From Mesorhizobium australicum (GTDB lineage: Bacteria; Pseudomonadota; Alphaproteobacteria; Rhizobiales; Rhizobiaceae): a stretch of 64,000 bases of DNA. The notes beneath the pieces are model-generated. The model ran no database searches. It was not told the origin of the DNA and worked only from the letters and a program-made list of their open reading frames with translations. Both the position numbers and the translations under genes were made by a program. The stretch spans positions 1,178,001 to 1,242,000 of the forward strand of contig NZ_FXBL01000004.1 of the NCBI RefSeq assembly GCF_900177325.1, in the 5' to 3' direction. Of this stretch, positions 15,354 to 23,684 are shown piece after piece; position 1 is the first letter of the stretch, and every line of letters starts with the position of its first letter.

Positions 15354-17381
15354 TCAGAACCGTCCCGTCGCGGAGAAGAAGAAGCGCCGGCCGTCGACGT
15401 TGAAGTCGTCGCTGATCGTGCGCGTCACCCGCTTGTCGGCGATGTTGAGCACGCCGGCGCGGACGGTGAACCTCTCGTTGAAGTCGTATTTCCCGACGAT
15501 GTCGGCGGTGACGAAGGCGTCCATCTTCGACGCGGAGGCCATGTTTCCGTTCGAAGGGACGTAGGTGTACTGGTCGCCGACATAGCTGACGTTGAGCGCG
15601 AGGTTCAGCTTCTCCGTTGCCTGCCATTCGACGCCGAAATTGGCCGAATGCTCGGGCTGGTAGGCGAGCGGCCGCTCGGCGCCGCTGAGGTTGCGGGCGT
15701 CGAGGTAGGTGTAGTTGGCAGTGAACGTCCAGGTGTCGAAGGCGCGCAGCGCGATCTTGGCCTCGATACCCTGCGTGCGGGCGCGGTCGACGTTCTCATA
15801 GGTGAAGATCGGCTTGCCATCGGGCGTGAAGCCGACGAAGTTCGGATAGTCGGGCGCCGTGATCGGATCGCTGGTGCGGTTCGGCGGGAAGGGGATCATG
15901 TTCTTCAGGTCGTTGCGGAACGCGGTTACGCCCGCGGTCCAGCGCTCGTCCTCGTAGTTGACGCCGAGCTCGAAGCTGTTGCTGGTCTCGGGCTCGAGGT
16001 CGGTCGAGCCGATCAGGTAGCAGCCGCCGCCGCAGGAGATCTGCTGCCAGTTCGGGCTGTTCTCCAGAAGCGTCGGCGCCTTGAAGGCCGACGACCAGCC
16101 GCCCTTGAGGGTGAAGGCCTCGGTGAAGTGGTAGACGCCGTAGGCGCGCGGGCTGTTGTGGACGCCGAAGTTCTCGTGCACGTCGAGGCGGTTGCCGAGC
16201 GTGACGGCGAAATCGTCGGTGAAGCGGATCTCGTCCTCGACGAACAGCGCCGCCTGCCAGACGGAGGAACTGGTGTCGCCGCCGCCGGTGAGCACGTAGG
16301 GGTCCTCGATGCCCTGGTAGCGGTAGGACGCGCCGACGGTGAGCGTCTGCGGCTTCAGGTAGTCGAGCGGCAGCACGACCTTGCCGTCGATGCCGGCATT
16401 GTAGGCGGTGTTGGGCTGGTCGACGCCGAGCGTGTTGCCGTGGCCGCGATAGTTGTGCACCCGGTCGCCCCAGAGCTTCAGTTCGGTGGTGCCGAAATCG
16501 TAGTCGCCGCGATGGGTCAGGCCGACGGAATGACGGTCGAGCGGGAAGTCGTCGTGGTTGCGGTGCGAGTAGCCGTAGTTGAGGTCGATCTCGTTGCTGT
16601 CGTTCGGCCGCCAGGTGACGGTGCCGTCGATATATTTGTTGTCGCTCTCTGTGAAGCCGGGCAGCGACGAGTTGGGGTTGATCGAGGGATCGTCGGCCTC
16701 GCGGCGGTCCCAGCTGCCGTAGAGCTTCAGGCCAACCTTCTCCGATAGCGGGCCGGAGACGAAGAAGCCGGTGCGCCAGGAATTACCCGCCTTGCGGTTC
16801 TGCTGCGCGATGTATTCGGCGGTCACCGAGCCGTGCCAGGCGTCGGCGGACTTCTTGGTGATGATGTTGATGACGCCGCCGATCGCGTCGGAGCCATAGA
16901 GCGACGACATCGGGCCGCGCACGACCTCGATGCGTTCGATCGCGTCGAGCGGCACCCAGTCCGAATCGTAGTCGTTGCCGCGGAACAGGTTGGGCGCGGA
17001 GTTCACCCGCTTGCCGTCGACGAGGAACAGCGTGTAGCGCTGGCCGAGGCCGCGGATCTGGATGGTGTTCATATTGCCGGCGCGGCCGATGGTGATGCCT
17101 TCGACCTTGGCCAGAAGCTGGCGCACGTCCTGCGCCGGCATCTTCTCGATCTGCTCCGCGGTGAGGACGGTGATGCTGGCCGGCGCGTCCTTTTCCTCCA
17201 CCGCGCCGCCCGAGGCGGTGATGACGAGCCGCTGGAGCTCGGTGGGAGCCTCCTGCGCGACGGCGGCCGACGTCATCGCGACGGCGAGGGCGAGGCTTGC
17301 GGGAAGCTGCCTGGCCGGCTTCAGCGCCGCGGCGGCGAGGCGCGTCGAGCCGGCCTGCGGCGAAAGGGAAGTGAAACGCAT
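15354..17381 (-). CDS. TonB-dependent outer-membrane siderophore receptor
   Basis: A 675-aa precursor with a signal region ending near residue 43 (AVAMTSAAVAQ). A TonB-dependent plug follows: PASITVLTAEQIEKMP, IQIRGLGQRYTLFLVDGKR and IERIEVVRGPMSSLYGSDAIGGVINIIT. The rest is a 22-strand barrel rich in aromatic alternation, with the C-terminal Phe (FFFSATGRF) required for outer-membrane assembly. It resembles the FepA/CirA group of catecholate receptors, which agrees with the downstream esterase. It is the first gene of the operon read down to the ATPase, and an iron box lies before it. Confidence 0.95.
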   Translation of the reverse strand: MRFTSLSPQAGSTRLAAAALKPARQLPASLALAVAMTSAAVAQEAPTELQRLVITASGGAVEEKDAPASITVLTAEQIEKMPAQDVRQLLAKVEGITIGRAGNMNTIQIRGLGQRYTLFLVDGKRVNSAPNLFRGNDYDSDWVPLDAIERIEVVRGPMSSLYGSDAIGGVINIITKKSADAWHGSVTAEYIAQQNRKAGNSWRTGFFVSGPLSEKVGLKLYGSWDRREADDPSINPNSSLPGFTESDNKYIDGTVTWRPNDSNEIDLNYGYSHRNHDDFPLDRHSVGLTHRGDYDFGTTELKLWGDRVHNYRGHGNTLGVDQPNTAYNAGIDGKVVLPLDYLKPQTLTVGASYRYQGIEDPYVLTGGGDTSSSVWQAALFVEDEIRFTDDFAVTLGNRLDVHENFGVHNSPRAYGVYHFTEAFTLKGGWSSAFKAPTLLENSPNWQQISCGGGCYLIGSTDLEPETSNSFELGVNYEDERWTAGVTAFRNDLKNMIPFPPNRTSDPITAPDYPNFVGFTPDGKPIFTYENVDRARTQGIEAKIALRAFDTWTFTANYTYLDARNLSGAERPLAYQPEHSANFGVEWQATEKLNLALNVSYVGDQYTYVPSNGNMASASKMDAFVTADIVGKYDFNERFTVRAGVLNIADKRVTRTISDDFNVDGRRFFFSATGRF

Positions 17382-17491
17382 AGACAGCCCCCGCTGATGT
17401 TGGTCACATCGGCTGGCTGTCGAAATCCGAGACTAGCTGGCTGCAGCACCGAGGCCTCTCGCCCCGAATGCAAAATCACCGCTATTTTAAT

Positions 17492-17506
17492 TGACTTTTT
17501 CTGTCA
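17492..17506. promoter_or_regulatory. Second candidate RirA-type iron box (TGA-N9-TCA)
   Basis: TGA 17492-17494, nine bases, TCA 17504-17506; the half sites also form a perfect TTGAC-N7-GTCAA palindrome. It is located in the 219-base gap between the divergent receptor and TetR genes and could serve either. A site for the TetR protein itself is the alternative. Confidence 0.6.
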
Positions 17507-17600
17507 AGTTTTGCGACGCGATTACCGCGCCCATTCCAGAGCGCCGCCTCCGAGGGTAGGTTGCTTTCGGAGTTCCTCGATGGGACGTGAGGAAAAAACG

Positions 17601-18254
17601 ATGACGAAGAACCTGGCGAAATCGGCGATCTCGCAAAAGCGGGTTCTCGACGCCGCGGCCAGGATCTTCCGCGACTACGGCTATGCCGGCACGACCATGC
17701 GTGCGATCGCGGACGAGGCGGATCTCAAGGCCGGCAGCATCTACTACCACTACAAGTCGAAAGACGACCTGATCAGCGCCGTGCTCGACATCGGCATCCG
17801 CGCCGTCACGGACAATGTCGACAAGGCGCTGAAGGCCCTGCCGGAGACGGCGACGGGCCGCGAGCGCATTGAGGCGGCGATCCGCGCGCACCTGTCTGCG
17901 ATCATCGAAGTCGGCGACTATACGCTCGCGACGCGCCGCGCGCTCGGGCAGGTGCCGGAGCCGATCCGGGCGAGGAACAGGTATATGAGGGACGCTTATG
18001 GCGCGATCTGGCAGAAGATCCTTGCCGACGCGCACGAGCGCGGCGAGTTCAATACGACAGCTAATCTCTCGCTTGCCCGCCTGTTCATCCTCGGCGCGCT
18101 GAACTGGACCGTCGAATGGTTCAAGCCGGGCGGCCGCCCGATCGACGACGTGGCGCGCGAATTCGCCGCCGTCGTGCTGGACGGGCTGTCGGGCAATGGC
18201 GGCGCTGCCGCAGCGGGACCGTCGGAGTCCGTCAGGACCCCGACGCTACCTTGA
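17601..18254 (+). CDS. TetR-family transcriptional regulator
   Basis: Start chosen at ATG 17601 (MTKNLAKSAISQKRVLDAA), preceded by GAGG; 217 aa. The HTH is at about residues 12-58: AARIFRDYGYAGTTMRAIA and LKAGSIYYHYKSKDDLI, the canonical TetR signature. The C-terminal ligand domain is helical (RIEAAIRAHLSAIIEVGDY) and ends near DVAREFAAVVLDGL. It is divergent from the siderophore receptor, suggesting local control, although TetR regulators next to iron genes may answer to fatty-acyl or other ligands. The large frame extending to 16833 is antisense to the receptor and spurious. Confidence 0.93.
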   Translation: MTKNLAKSAISQKRVLDAAARIFRDYGYAGTTMRAIADEADLKAGSIYYHYKSKDDLISAVLDIGIRAVTDNVDKALKALPETATGRERIEAAIRAHLSAIIEVGDYTLATRRALGQVPEPIRARNRYMRDAYGAIWQKILADAHERGEFNTTANLSLARLFILGALNWTVEWFKPGGRPIDDVAREFAAVVLDGLSGNGGAAAAGPSESVRTPTLP

Positions 18255-18259
18255 AGGTA

Positions 18260-18283
18260 ACGGTCCATCGTTCGGCGGACCGT
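18260..18283. terminator. Hairpin between convergent TetR and multicopper oxidase genes
   Basis: ACGGTCC at 18260-18266 and GGACCGT at 18277-18283 form a perfect 7-bp stem with a 10-nt loop, in the 48-base gap between two convergent genes. No T-run follows, so it may be a weak bidirectional terminator. Confidence 0.45.
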
Positions 18284-18302
18284 CAGTCGAGGCTCCCGGC
18301 CG

Positions 18303-19742
18303 TCAGCTCTCGTAGTCGACCGTGGTCATCATGCCCGCTGCCATGTGGTAGAGATGGTGGCAGTGGAACGCCCAACTGCCCGGGTTGGACGCGTCGAAGG
18401 CGACCGTTACCTCGCTCATCGGCGGCAGCCAGACCGTGTCGCGCACCGCGCCGGCAAAGCGGCGGCCGTCGATCGCAACCACCTGGAAATGGTGCCCGTG
18501 CAGGTGCATCGGGTGGCCCATCATGCTGTCGTTGCGCATGACGAGCTCCACGCGCTCGCCCTGCCTCACGCGGATGGCCTGGTGCTCGCCCCAGGCCCTG
18601 CCGTTCATCGTCCAGGCATAGCCCTGCATCGTGCCGCCGAGGACGACTGGCACTGGCCTGGCGGCCGCGCCGGCGTCCGTCGGCGTCTTTGCCTGCAACC
18701 GGCTTTCGAGCGCGAGGTCGAGGACTGCCGCCTGTGTATCGCCGCTTGATGCGATGCGCTTCAGCACCCCGTCCTTCGTCGCGAGGACGAAGCCGGTGCG
18801 TTCGACGCCGCCTTCGCGAAGCGCGAGGATGGGCCAGGCGCCATCCTCGCCATCGAGGCGGATGCGGATGTCGATGCGCTGTCCCATTGCGAGCGGGAAC
18901 CGCCGGCCCGCGACCGGAACGACCGCGTTGCCGTCGACCGCGACCAGTTCGCCCTCGAGCGCGCCGGTGTCGATCCAGAACGCGGTTGCGGTGGCGCCGT
19001 TGATGAGCCGCAGCCGCACCCTCCCGTTCCGCTCGACGTGGAAGACCTGCGGGTCGTCGAGCGTACGGTCGTTGGCGAGGTAGGCGTCGTAATCGATGTC
19101 GTTGATGTCCATGGCCATGCCGCCATGGCCGGCCATCATGTTGCCGCCCATGCCATGCCCCATCATGCCGCCGCCCATCATGCCGCCGCCTGTCGTCCCG
19201 GTGAGTTCTGCCAGAAGCTCTTCCGGGCTCCTGAAGCTGAAGTCGTGCAGCAGCACGACGACCTCCTGCTCGTCCAGTCCGGCCTCCGCCGGATCGGCGA
19301 CGACCAGCGGGGAGGCGAGCAGTTGCTGTTCCTGCAGCGTATGCGCATGCATCCAGTGCGTGCCGGGCGTGCTCACTGGAAAGGCGTAGTCGAAGCTCTC
19401 GCCCGGCTTCAGTAGAGGCTGCGGAAGATCGGGCACGCCGTCCTGTCCGTAGGGCGGCAAAAGACCGTGCCAATGGATCAGCGTCGGCGCGTCGAGCCCG
19501 TTTTCGAGCCGGGCACTGAAATCCCGGCCGGCTTCGAGGCGAAGGCCAGGGGTTCCATCGGGTCCGGTGAGGCCGAACACGCTGGCTGCGCGTCCCGCGA
19601 CCTCGATGATGCGGCGCTCGGCCCGAAGCAAAGGCGGTGTCGCTGCCGAGGCGACGCGGGGAGCGAAGAGGGTGGGAAGGGTAATTGCGGCTCCGCATGC
19701 GGCGGTGAATGTCAGAAACTGGCGTCTGGATAGCGATGTCAT
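18303..19742 (-). CDS. Multicopper oxidase (CueO/CopA-like), Tat-exported
   Basis: A 479-aa precursor with a twin-arginine signal (LSRRQFLTFTAACG). Copper ligands are seen as IHWHGLLP (about 95-102), HWMHAHTL (about 140), HPMHLHGHHFQVV (about 416) and HCHHLYHMAAGMM near the C-terminus, so types 1, 2 and 3 sites are complete. A Met-rich loop (MMGGGMMGHGMGG) near residues 210-230 is typical of periplasmic cuprous oxidases. The enzyme probably oxidises Cu(I) in the periplasm. It is followed on the same strand, further upstream, by the small Cys/His protein and the copper ATPase, forming a copper-tolerance set. Confidence 0.93.
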   Translation of the reverse strand: MTSLSRRQFLTFTAACGAAITLPTLFAPRVASAATPPLLRAERRIIEVAGRAASVFGLTGPDGTPGLRLEAGRDFSARLENGLDAPTLIHWHGLLPPYGQDGVPDLPQPLLKPGESFDYAFPVSTPGTHWMHAHTLQEQQLLASPLVVADPAEAGLDEQEVVVLLHDFSFRSPEELLAELTGTTGGGMMGGGMMGHGMGGNMMAGHGGMAMDINDIDYDAYLANDRTLDDPQVFHVERNGRVRLRLINGATATAFWIDTGALEGELVAVDGNAVVPVAGRRFPLAMGQRIDIRIRLDGEDGAWPILALREGGVERTGFVLATKDGVLKRIASSGDTQAAVLDLALESRLQAKTPTDAGAAARPVPVVLGGTMQGYAWTMNGRAWGEHQAIRVRQGERVELVMRNDSMMGHPMHLHGHHFQVVAIDGRRFAGAVRDTVWLPPMSEVTVAFDASNPGSWAFHCHHLYHMAAGMMTTVDYES

Positions 19743-19818
19743 GGTTCAAGTCTTTCTCGTTCGTGACGTCGACCTTGCGGCCGATTTGCACGCGCGCGAA
19801 CCGGTCGCGCGCCTGCGC

Positions 19819-20289
19819 TCAGGCGGTCACGGAAAGCTCGGGGGGTCGCAATGCGAGCCTGTTGTCGCCGGGCATGGACACGACCGGGCGGGCGGGTGCG
19901 AACACGCTGCCGTGCGACGTGGCGACGAAGCCCGTCGCCGGCAACGGCGCGCAGATGGCGCATCCGGGGCCGGAGACGCAGCAGTCGGCCGCGCCCGGCT
20001 CCTGATCGATGCACGGGGAGGTATGTTGGTGATCGGAGGGGGCCTGCTGCTGATGGTGATGCGTTGCGAACTGCGTCCCGGCGGGCGAAGCCTGCGCGTG
20101 GCCGGGGCCGGCGGCGAATGCGGAGGCGAGCAGGACTGCTGCAAGGCACAGAACGAGCCAGCCTCGGGCAGCGAGGCCGGACACTCCGCCGCTCCTGCCG
20201 AACCTCCTCGATCGCTTTGCGCCTGCGCTCACCGTTTTCGTTCTTTCCCGTAGCCTCGCGGCGTAACGTGGATACTGCCGCGCCGGCAT
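19819..20289 (-). CDS. Small exported Cys/His-rich protein of the copper locus
   Basis: A 156-aa protein; the start is uncertain and ATG 20289 is the longest form. A hydrophobic segment at about 44-62 (WLVLCLAAVLLASAFAAG) serves as signal peptide or anchor. The mature part has the His/Gln run ATHHHQQQAPSDHQHTSP, then CCVSGPGCAICAPLPATGF, a Cys-rich motif that could bind copper. It resembles the DUF2946-type proteins found beside copper genes in proteobacteria. It lies between CopB and the multicopper oxidase and is likely co-expressed. A periplasmic copper chaperone is a reasonable guess only. Confidence 0.65.
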   Translation of the reverse strand: MPARQYPRYAARLRERTKTVSAGAKRSRRFGRSGGVSGLAARGWLVLCLAAVLLASAFAAGPGHAQASPAGTQFATHHHQQQAPSDHQHTSPCIDQEPGAADCCVSGPGCAICAPLPATGFVATSHGSVFAPARPVVSMPGDNRLALRPPELSVTA

Positions 20290-20308
20290 TCCGGCGCCTT
20301 GTCCCAGA

Positions 20309-22420
20309 TCAAGCCCTGGCCGTTTCTGTGCTTTCCTTCCGGTAGAGCCGGAGCAGCTGTGCGTTGATGGCGACGATGATGGTGCTCGCCGACATGAACA
20401 CGGCGCCGACCGCAGGCGTCATCAGGAAGCCGGTGCCGAAGGTGATGCCGGCAGCCATCGGAATGGCGATCACGTTGTAGGCCGTGGCCCAGATCAGGTT
20501 CTGCACCATCTTGCGGTAGGTGGCGCGCGACAGGCCGAGGATGGCGGCGACGTCGCGCGGGTCGCTGCGCACCAGCACCACGTCGGCGGATTCGACCGCC
20601 ACGTCCGTGCCGGCGCCGATCGCGACGCCGAGGTCGGCCTGGACGAGCGCGGGCGCATCGTTGACGCCGTCGCCGACCATGGCGACCTGCAGGCCGCGTG
20701 CCTGGAGTTCCTTGATTTTCGCCGACTTCTGGTCGGGAAGCACCTCGGCGAAATATTCGCTGATCCCCAGATCCTTCGAGACGGCCTCGGCGACCCCCTT
20801 GGCGTCGCCCGTCAGCATGATCGAGTTGATGCCGAGGCGCTTCAGCTCCGCGATCGCCTGCCGCGACTCGGGCCGCACGATGTCGGCGAGCGCGAACAGC
20901 GCGCGGGGCGTCCCGTCGCGCACCAGCACGACCACCGTCTTGCCCTGCGATTCCAGCTGCGCCAGCTCGGCCGCCGCGATCGGCTTGCCGGTGCGGGCGA
21001 GATGGCCGGGGCTGACGATCGACACATCCTGTCCCTCGACCTCGGCGACGATGCCCTCGCCGGTGACGTTGCGCACCCCGCTCGGGCGCGGAAGAGCGAG
21101 GCCGCGCTCCTTCGCCGCGGCGACGATGCCGTGCGCGATCGGATGTTCGGACTGGCTCTCGGCGGAGGCGGCGAAGCGCAGCTCCTCGTCCTCGCTGCCG
21201 CCGGCGAGCAGCACGATGTCGCTGACCCCGAAGCGGCCTTCGGTCAGCGTGCCGGTCTTGTCGAACACGACCGCATCGAGATTGCGCGCGCGCTCGAAGG
21301 CGGCGCGGTCGCGGATCAGGAGGCCGCTGCCGGCGCTGAGCGAGGTGCTGACGGCCACGACGAGCGGCACGGCGAGGCCCAGCGCGTGCGGACAGGCGAT
21401 GACCATGACGGTGACCATGCGCTCGATGGCGAACTGCGCGCTCTCGCCGAGCGCCAGCCAGACGACGAGCGTGCCGACGCCGACGCCGAGCGCGATGTAG
21501 GTGAGCCAGCCGGCGGCGCGGTTGGCGATGTCCTGCGTGCGCGAGCGGGTGCCCTGCGCCTCGCGGACGAGGTTGATCACCTGCGCGAGATAGGTCTTGT
21601 CGCCGGTGGCGGTGACCTCGATGGTGACGGCGCCGGCGCCGTTGATCGCGCCGCCGATCGCGCTGGCGCCCGGCTCCTTCGACACCGGCCGCGATTCGCC
21701 CGTCAGCATCGCCTCGTTGAACGACGACTTGCCCTCGACGATGGTGCCGTCCACCGGGACCTTCGAGCCGGGGCGGATCAGGACGCGGTCGCCGGGCAGC
21801 AGCGCTGAGATGGGAACGTCCTCGACCGCGCCGTCGGTGCCGATCCGCGCCGCGGTGTCGGGCAGGAGCCGCACGAGCTCCTCCAGCGCCCGCGACGCGC
21901 CCATCACCGAGCGCATCTCCAGCCAGTGACCGAGCAGCATGATGACGATGAGCGTCACCAGTTCCCAGTAGAAGGACATGCCCTCGACGCCGAAGGTGAC
22001 GGCGGCGGAGTAGACATAGGCGACGCTGATCGCGAGCGCGATCAGTGTCATCATGCCGGGCTTGCGGTCGCGCAGCTCGGCCACGAAGCCGGTCAGGAAG
22101 GGCCAGCCGCCATAGAAGAACACGATGGTGGACAGCGCGAAGACGACGAGTTCGCTGCCGGGAAAGGACAGGAGCGCGTCGAGGCCGAGGAAATGCCGGA
22201 TCATCGGCGAGAGCAGCAGAACCGGCGGCGTCAGCGCCAGCGATACCCAGAAGCGGCGGCGGAAGTCGGCCACCATCGCTCCGTGATCGGAATGGCCCGC
22301 ATGGCCGGCGTGGCCGGAGGAAGCCGCTCCGTGGCCGGCGACATGCGGCGCGGCAGGCGCTGCCGCGTGCCCCTCATGATGGCCGTTGTGGTGATGCTCC
22401 TGATGGTGTTCGTGTTCCAT
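20309..22420 (-). CDS. copB: Copper-exporting P-type ATPase, CopB (CPH) type
   Basis: Start chosen at ATG 22420 (MEHEHHQEHHHNGHH), giving 703 aa. The N-terminus is a His-rich metal-binding tail instead of CXXC domains. The family features are the actuator motif MLTGESRPV, the transmembrane metal site ACPHALG (CPH, diagnostic of CopB), the phosphorylation site FDKTGTLTEG, the nucleotide-domain GNHPI-like SEHPIAHGI, and the hinge MVGDGVNDAPALVQADLG. Eight membrane segments are visible. It would pump copper from the cytosol to the periplasm. A CueR-like promoter is located upstream. The larger frame to 23578 that includes the IclR gene in another register is an open-frame artefact. Confidence 0.95.
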   Translation of the reverse strand: MEHEHHQEHHHNGHHEGHAAAPAAPHVAGHGAASSGHAGHAGHSDHGAMVADFRRRFWVSLALTPPVLLLSPMIRHFLGLDALLSFPGSELVVFALSTIVFFYGGWPFLTGFVAELRDRKPGMMTLIALAISVAYVYSAAVTFGVEGMSFYWELVTLIVIMLLGHWLEMRSVMGASRALEELVRLLPDTAARIGTDGAVEDVPISALLPGDRVLIRPGSKVPVDGTIVEGKSSFNEAMLTGESRPVSKEPGASAIGGAINGAGAVTIEVTATGDKTYLAQVINLVREAQGTRSRTQDIANRAAGWLTYIALGVGVGTLVVWLALGESAQFAIERMVTVMVIACPHALGLAVPLVVAVSTSLSAGSGLLIRDRAAFERARNLDAVVFDKTGTLTEGRFGVSDIVLLAGGSEDEELRFAASAESQSEHPIAHGIVAAAKERGLALPRPSGVRNVTGEGIVAEVEGQDVSIVSPGHLARTGKPIAAAELAQLESQGKTVVVLVRDGTPRALFALADIVRPESRQAIAELKRLGINSIMLTGDAKGVAEAVSKDLGISEYFAEVLPDQKSAKIKELQARGLQVAMVGDGVNDAPALVQADLGVAIGAGTDVAVESADVVLVRSDPRDVAAILGLSRATYRKMVQNLIWATAYNVIAIPMAAGITFGTGFLMTPAVGAVFMSASTIIVAINAQLLRLYRKESTETARA

Positions 22421-22470
22421 CCTGCGCCTCGCTTGTCTTCGGACATGGAAAACTGTCGGGGCGGAAGATG

Positions 22471-22495
22471 GAGGTTCCAGCAGCAGGAAGGTCAA
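22471..22495 (-). promoter_or_regulatory. CueR/HmrR-type promoter for the copper ATPase
   Basis: On the minus strand, TTGACC (22495-22490) begins a -35 that overlaps the dyad GACCTTCC-N7-GGAACCTC, and a weak -10 (CATCTT) follows after a 19-bp spacer. A GACCTTCC-N7 dyad inside an over-long spacer is the hallmark of copper-sensing MerR-family activators. The regulator gene is not in the window. Confidence 0.65.
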
Positions 22496-22515
22496 GGCCT
22501 TTGCGACAGGCCTTG

Positions 22516-23301
22516 CTAGATTCTGTCGAGCGGGGGTGTCGTGAGGTTGCCGATCTCTGTCTTCAGATAAGAGGGGCCGAAATGGCGGGCGATCGCCTCG
22601 TGCACCTCGCCGGCGATGCGGAACATCGCGTTCTCGATCCGGTTGAGCGGTCCTGCGACCGTCACGGCGTAGACCCGGCCCGACGCCGCGATCGGCACGG
22701 AGATGCCGCCGAGGTCGACGCTGTAGTTGGAGGCGCTGCGGAACCAGCCGCGATGCAGGCCCGCCCGCATCTGGTCTTCGACCGCCTCGATGCTCATCGG
22801 CGTGCCGCTGCCATATCGCTCGAACACGACCTTGCGCAGGACCGCGTTGCGCTGGGCCTCGCCCCACTGGCTCATGATCGCCTGGCCCGAGGCGGTGGCG
22901 TGGATCGGAATCCGCTGCCCGACCTCGGCGGCGTAGCGCACCCGCTGGCTCGACTGGATGACTTCCAGGAACACGACGCTCATCCCCGATGCCGCGCCGA
23001 CGCAGATCGTCTCGTCGGTGCGCGCCGCGAGGTCGCGCGCCAGCCGCAGCAGCGGTTCCGGCACCGGCTCGGACGCGGAGATCGCCTGCGAGAGGCTGAG
23101 CCATCGCGGCGTCGGATAGAAGCGTCCGCGCCCTTCGGGCTCGAACAGGAAGCCGCGGCCGCTGAGCGTGGACAGCACGTTGAAGGTGGACGAGCGCGGC
23201 CAGCCGAAATGTTGCGAGACCTCGGCGAGACTCGCAGGCTTTCCACGCTCGGCGAAGAACTCCAGCAGATCGAGCACGTTTTGGACTTGCCGAACGGTCA
23301 T
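22516..23301 (-). CDS. IclR-family transcriptional regulator
   Basis: A 261-aa protein. The N-terminal winged helix covers about 5-75 (VQNVLDLLEFFAERGKPAS, HFGWPRSSTFNVLSTL). The effector domain starts near residue 85 and contains ETICVGAASG, HATASGQAI and SVDLGGISVPIA, typical IclR ligand-pocket motifs. It is transcribed away from the aldehyde dehydrogenase operon, the usual layout for a local regulator of catabolic genes. Its 3' end is close to the CopB promoter but unrelated to it. It probably answers to an intermediate of the acid pathway encoded to its right. Two related 17-bp motifs in the divergent region are candidate binding sites. Confidence 0.92.
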   Translation of the reverse strand: MTVRQVQNVLDLLEFFAERGKPASLAEVSQHFGWPRSSTFNVLSTLSGRGFLFEPEGRGRFYPTPRWLSLSQAISASEPVPEPLLRLARDLAARTDETICVGAASGMSVVFLEVIQSSQRVRYAAEVGQRIPIHATASGQAIMSQWGEAQRNAVLRKVVFERYGSGTPMSIEAVEDQMRAGLHRGWFRSASNYSVDLGGISVPIAASGRVYAVTVAGPLNRIENAMFRIAGEVHEAIARHFGPSYLKTEIGNLTTPPLDRI

Positions 23302-23321
23302 CGAAATTTCCTCCTATCCTG

Positions 23322-23338
23322 TCCAGATATAGAGACAA
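23322..23338. promoter_or_regulatory. Operator-like motif, copy 1
   Basis: TCCAGATATAGAGACAA, 21 bases upstream of the IclR start codon on the divergent side. It matches copy 2 at 14 of 17 positions, and sits inside a TGTC-N10-GACA dyad (23320-23337). Confidence 0.5.
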
Positions 23339-23577
23339 TCGCGCCGGGAGCAACATCAATGCGGTGATCTCCACCGTCGGATGGCCGATCCGCAGGTCGA
23401 TTTCTCGAGGCTGACGTTGTTTTCGGCATGCTAGGCAGCCAGGATTGGTGCAGCCGCTTGACGATGACGGCTCTTGTCGACTGGAGGTTCCAGTTGGGAT
23501 TGTGATGAAAATCACTTTGAAAACAGAAAGATGGCAGAGTTTGGCTTTTTCCGTCCGCGTTCTTGACGTAAAAATCA

Positions 23578-23594
23578 TCCATATATGGAGATAA
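23578..23594. promoter_or_regulatory. Operator-like motif, copy 2
   Basis: TCCATATATGGAGATAA, containing the perfect palindrome CCATATATGG (23579-23588), about 90 bases before the aldehyde dehydrogenase start. With copy 1 it brackets the 383-base divergent gap, which otherwise has no gene. The remaining AT-richer DNA (23500-23600) is the probable promoter region. Confidence 0.5.
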
Positions 23595-23684
23595 AACTAA
23601 GATAATCGTGGACAAAGCGATGCGGGTCTTCCTAAATGTCGGATGTGGCCGGCGGAGGAGCGGGGCTGCATCCGGGAGGACTTG

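Noticed and set aside
11968..15403. Long plus-strand open frames through the iron operon (for example 11968-13248, 13392-14726 and 14495-15403)
   Set aside because: They are antisense to clearly recognisable transporter genes; high GC keeps the frame open and the translated sequences are Arg/Ala/Gly-rich with no domain.
16833..17600. A longer TetR protein beginning at 16833
   Set aside because: The first 256 codons lie antisense to the TonB receptor; the HTH begins right after the ATG at 17601 with a suitable GAGG before it.
20309..23578. A continuous 1089-codon frame joining the copper ATPase to the IclR region
   Set aside because: Only the part from 22420 on has ATPase features; the upstream part is out of register with the IclR gene and has no coding look.
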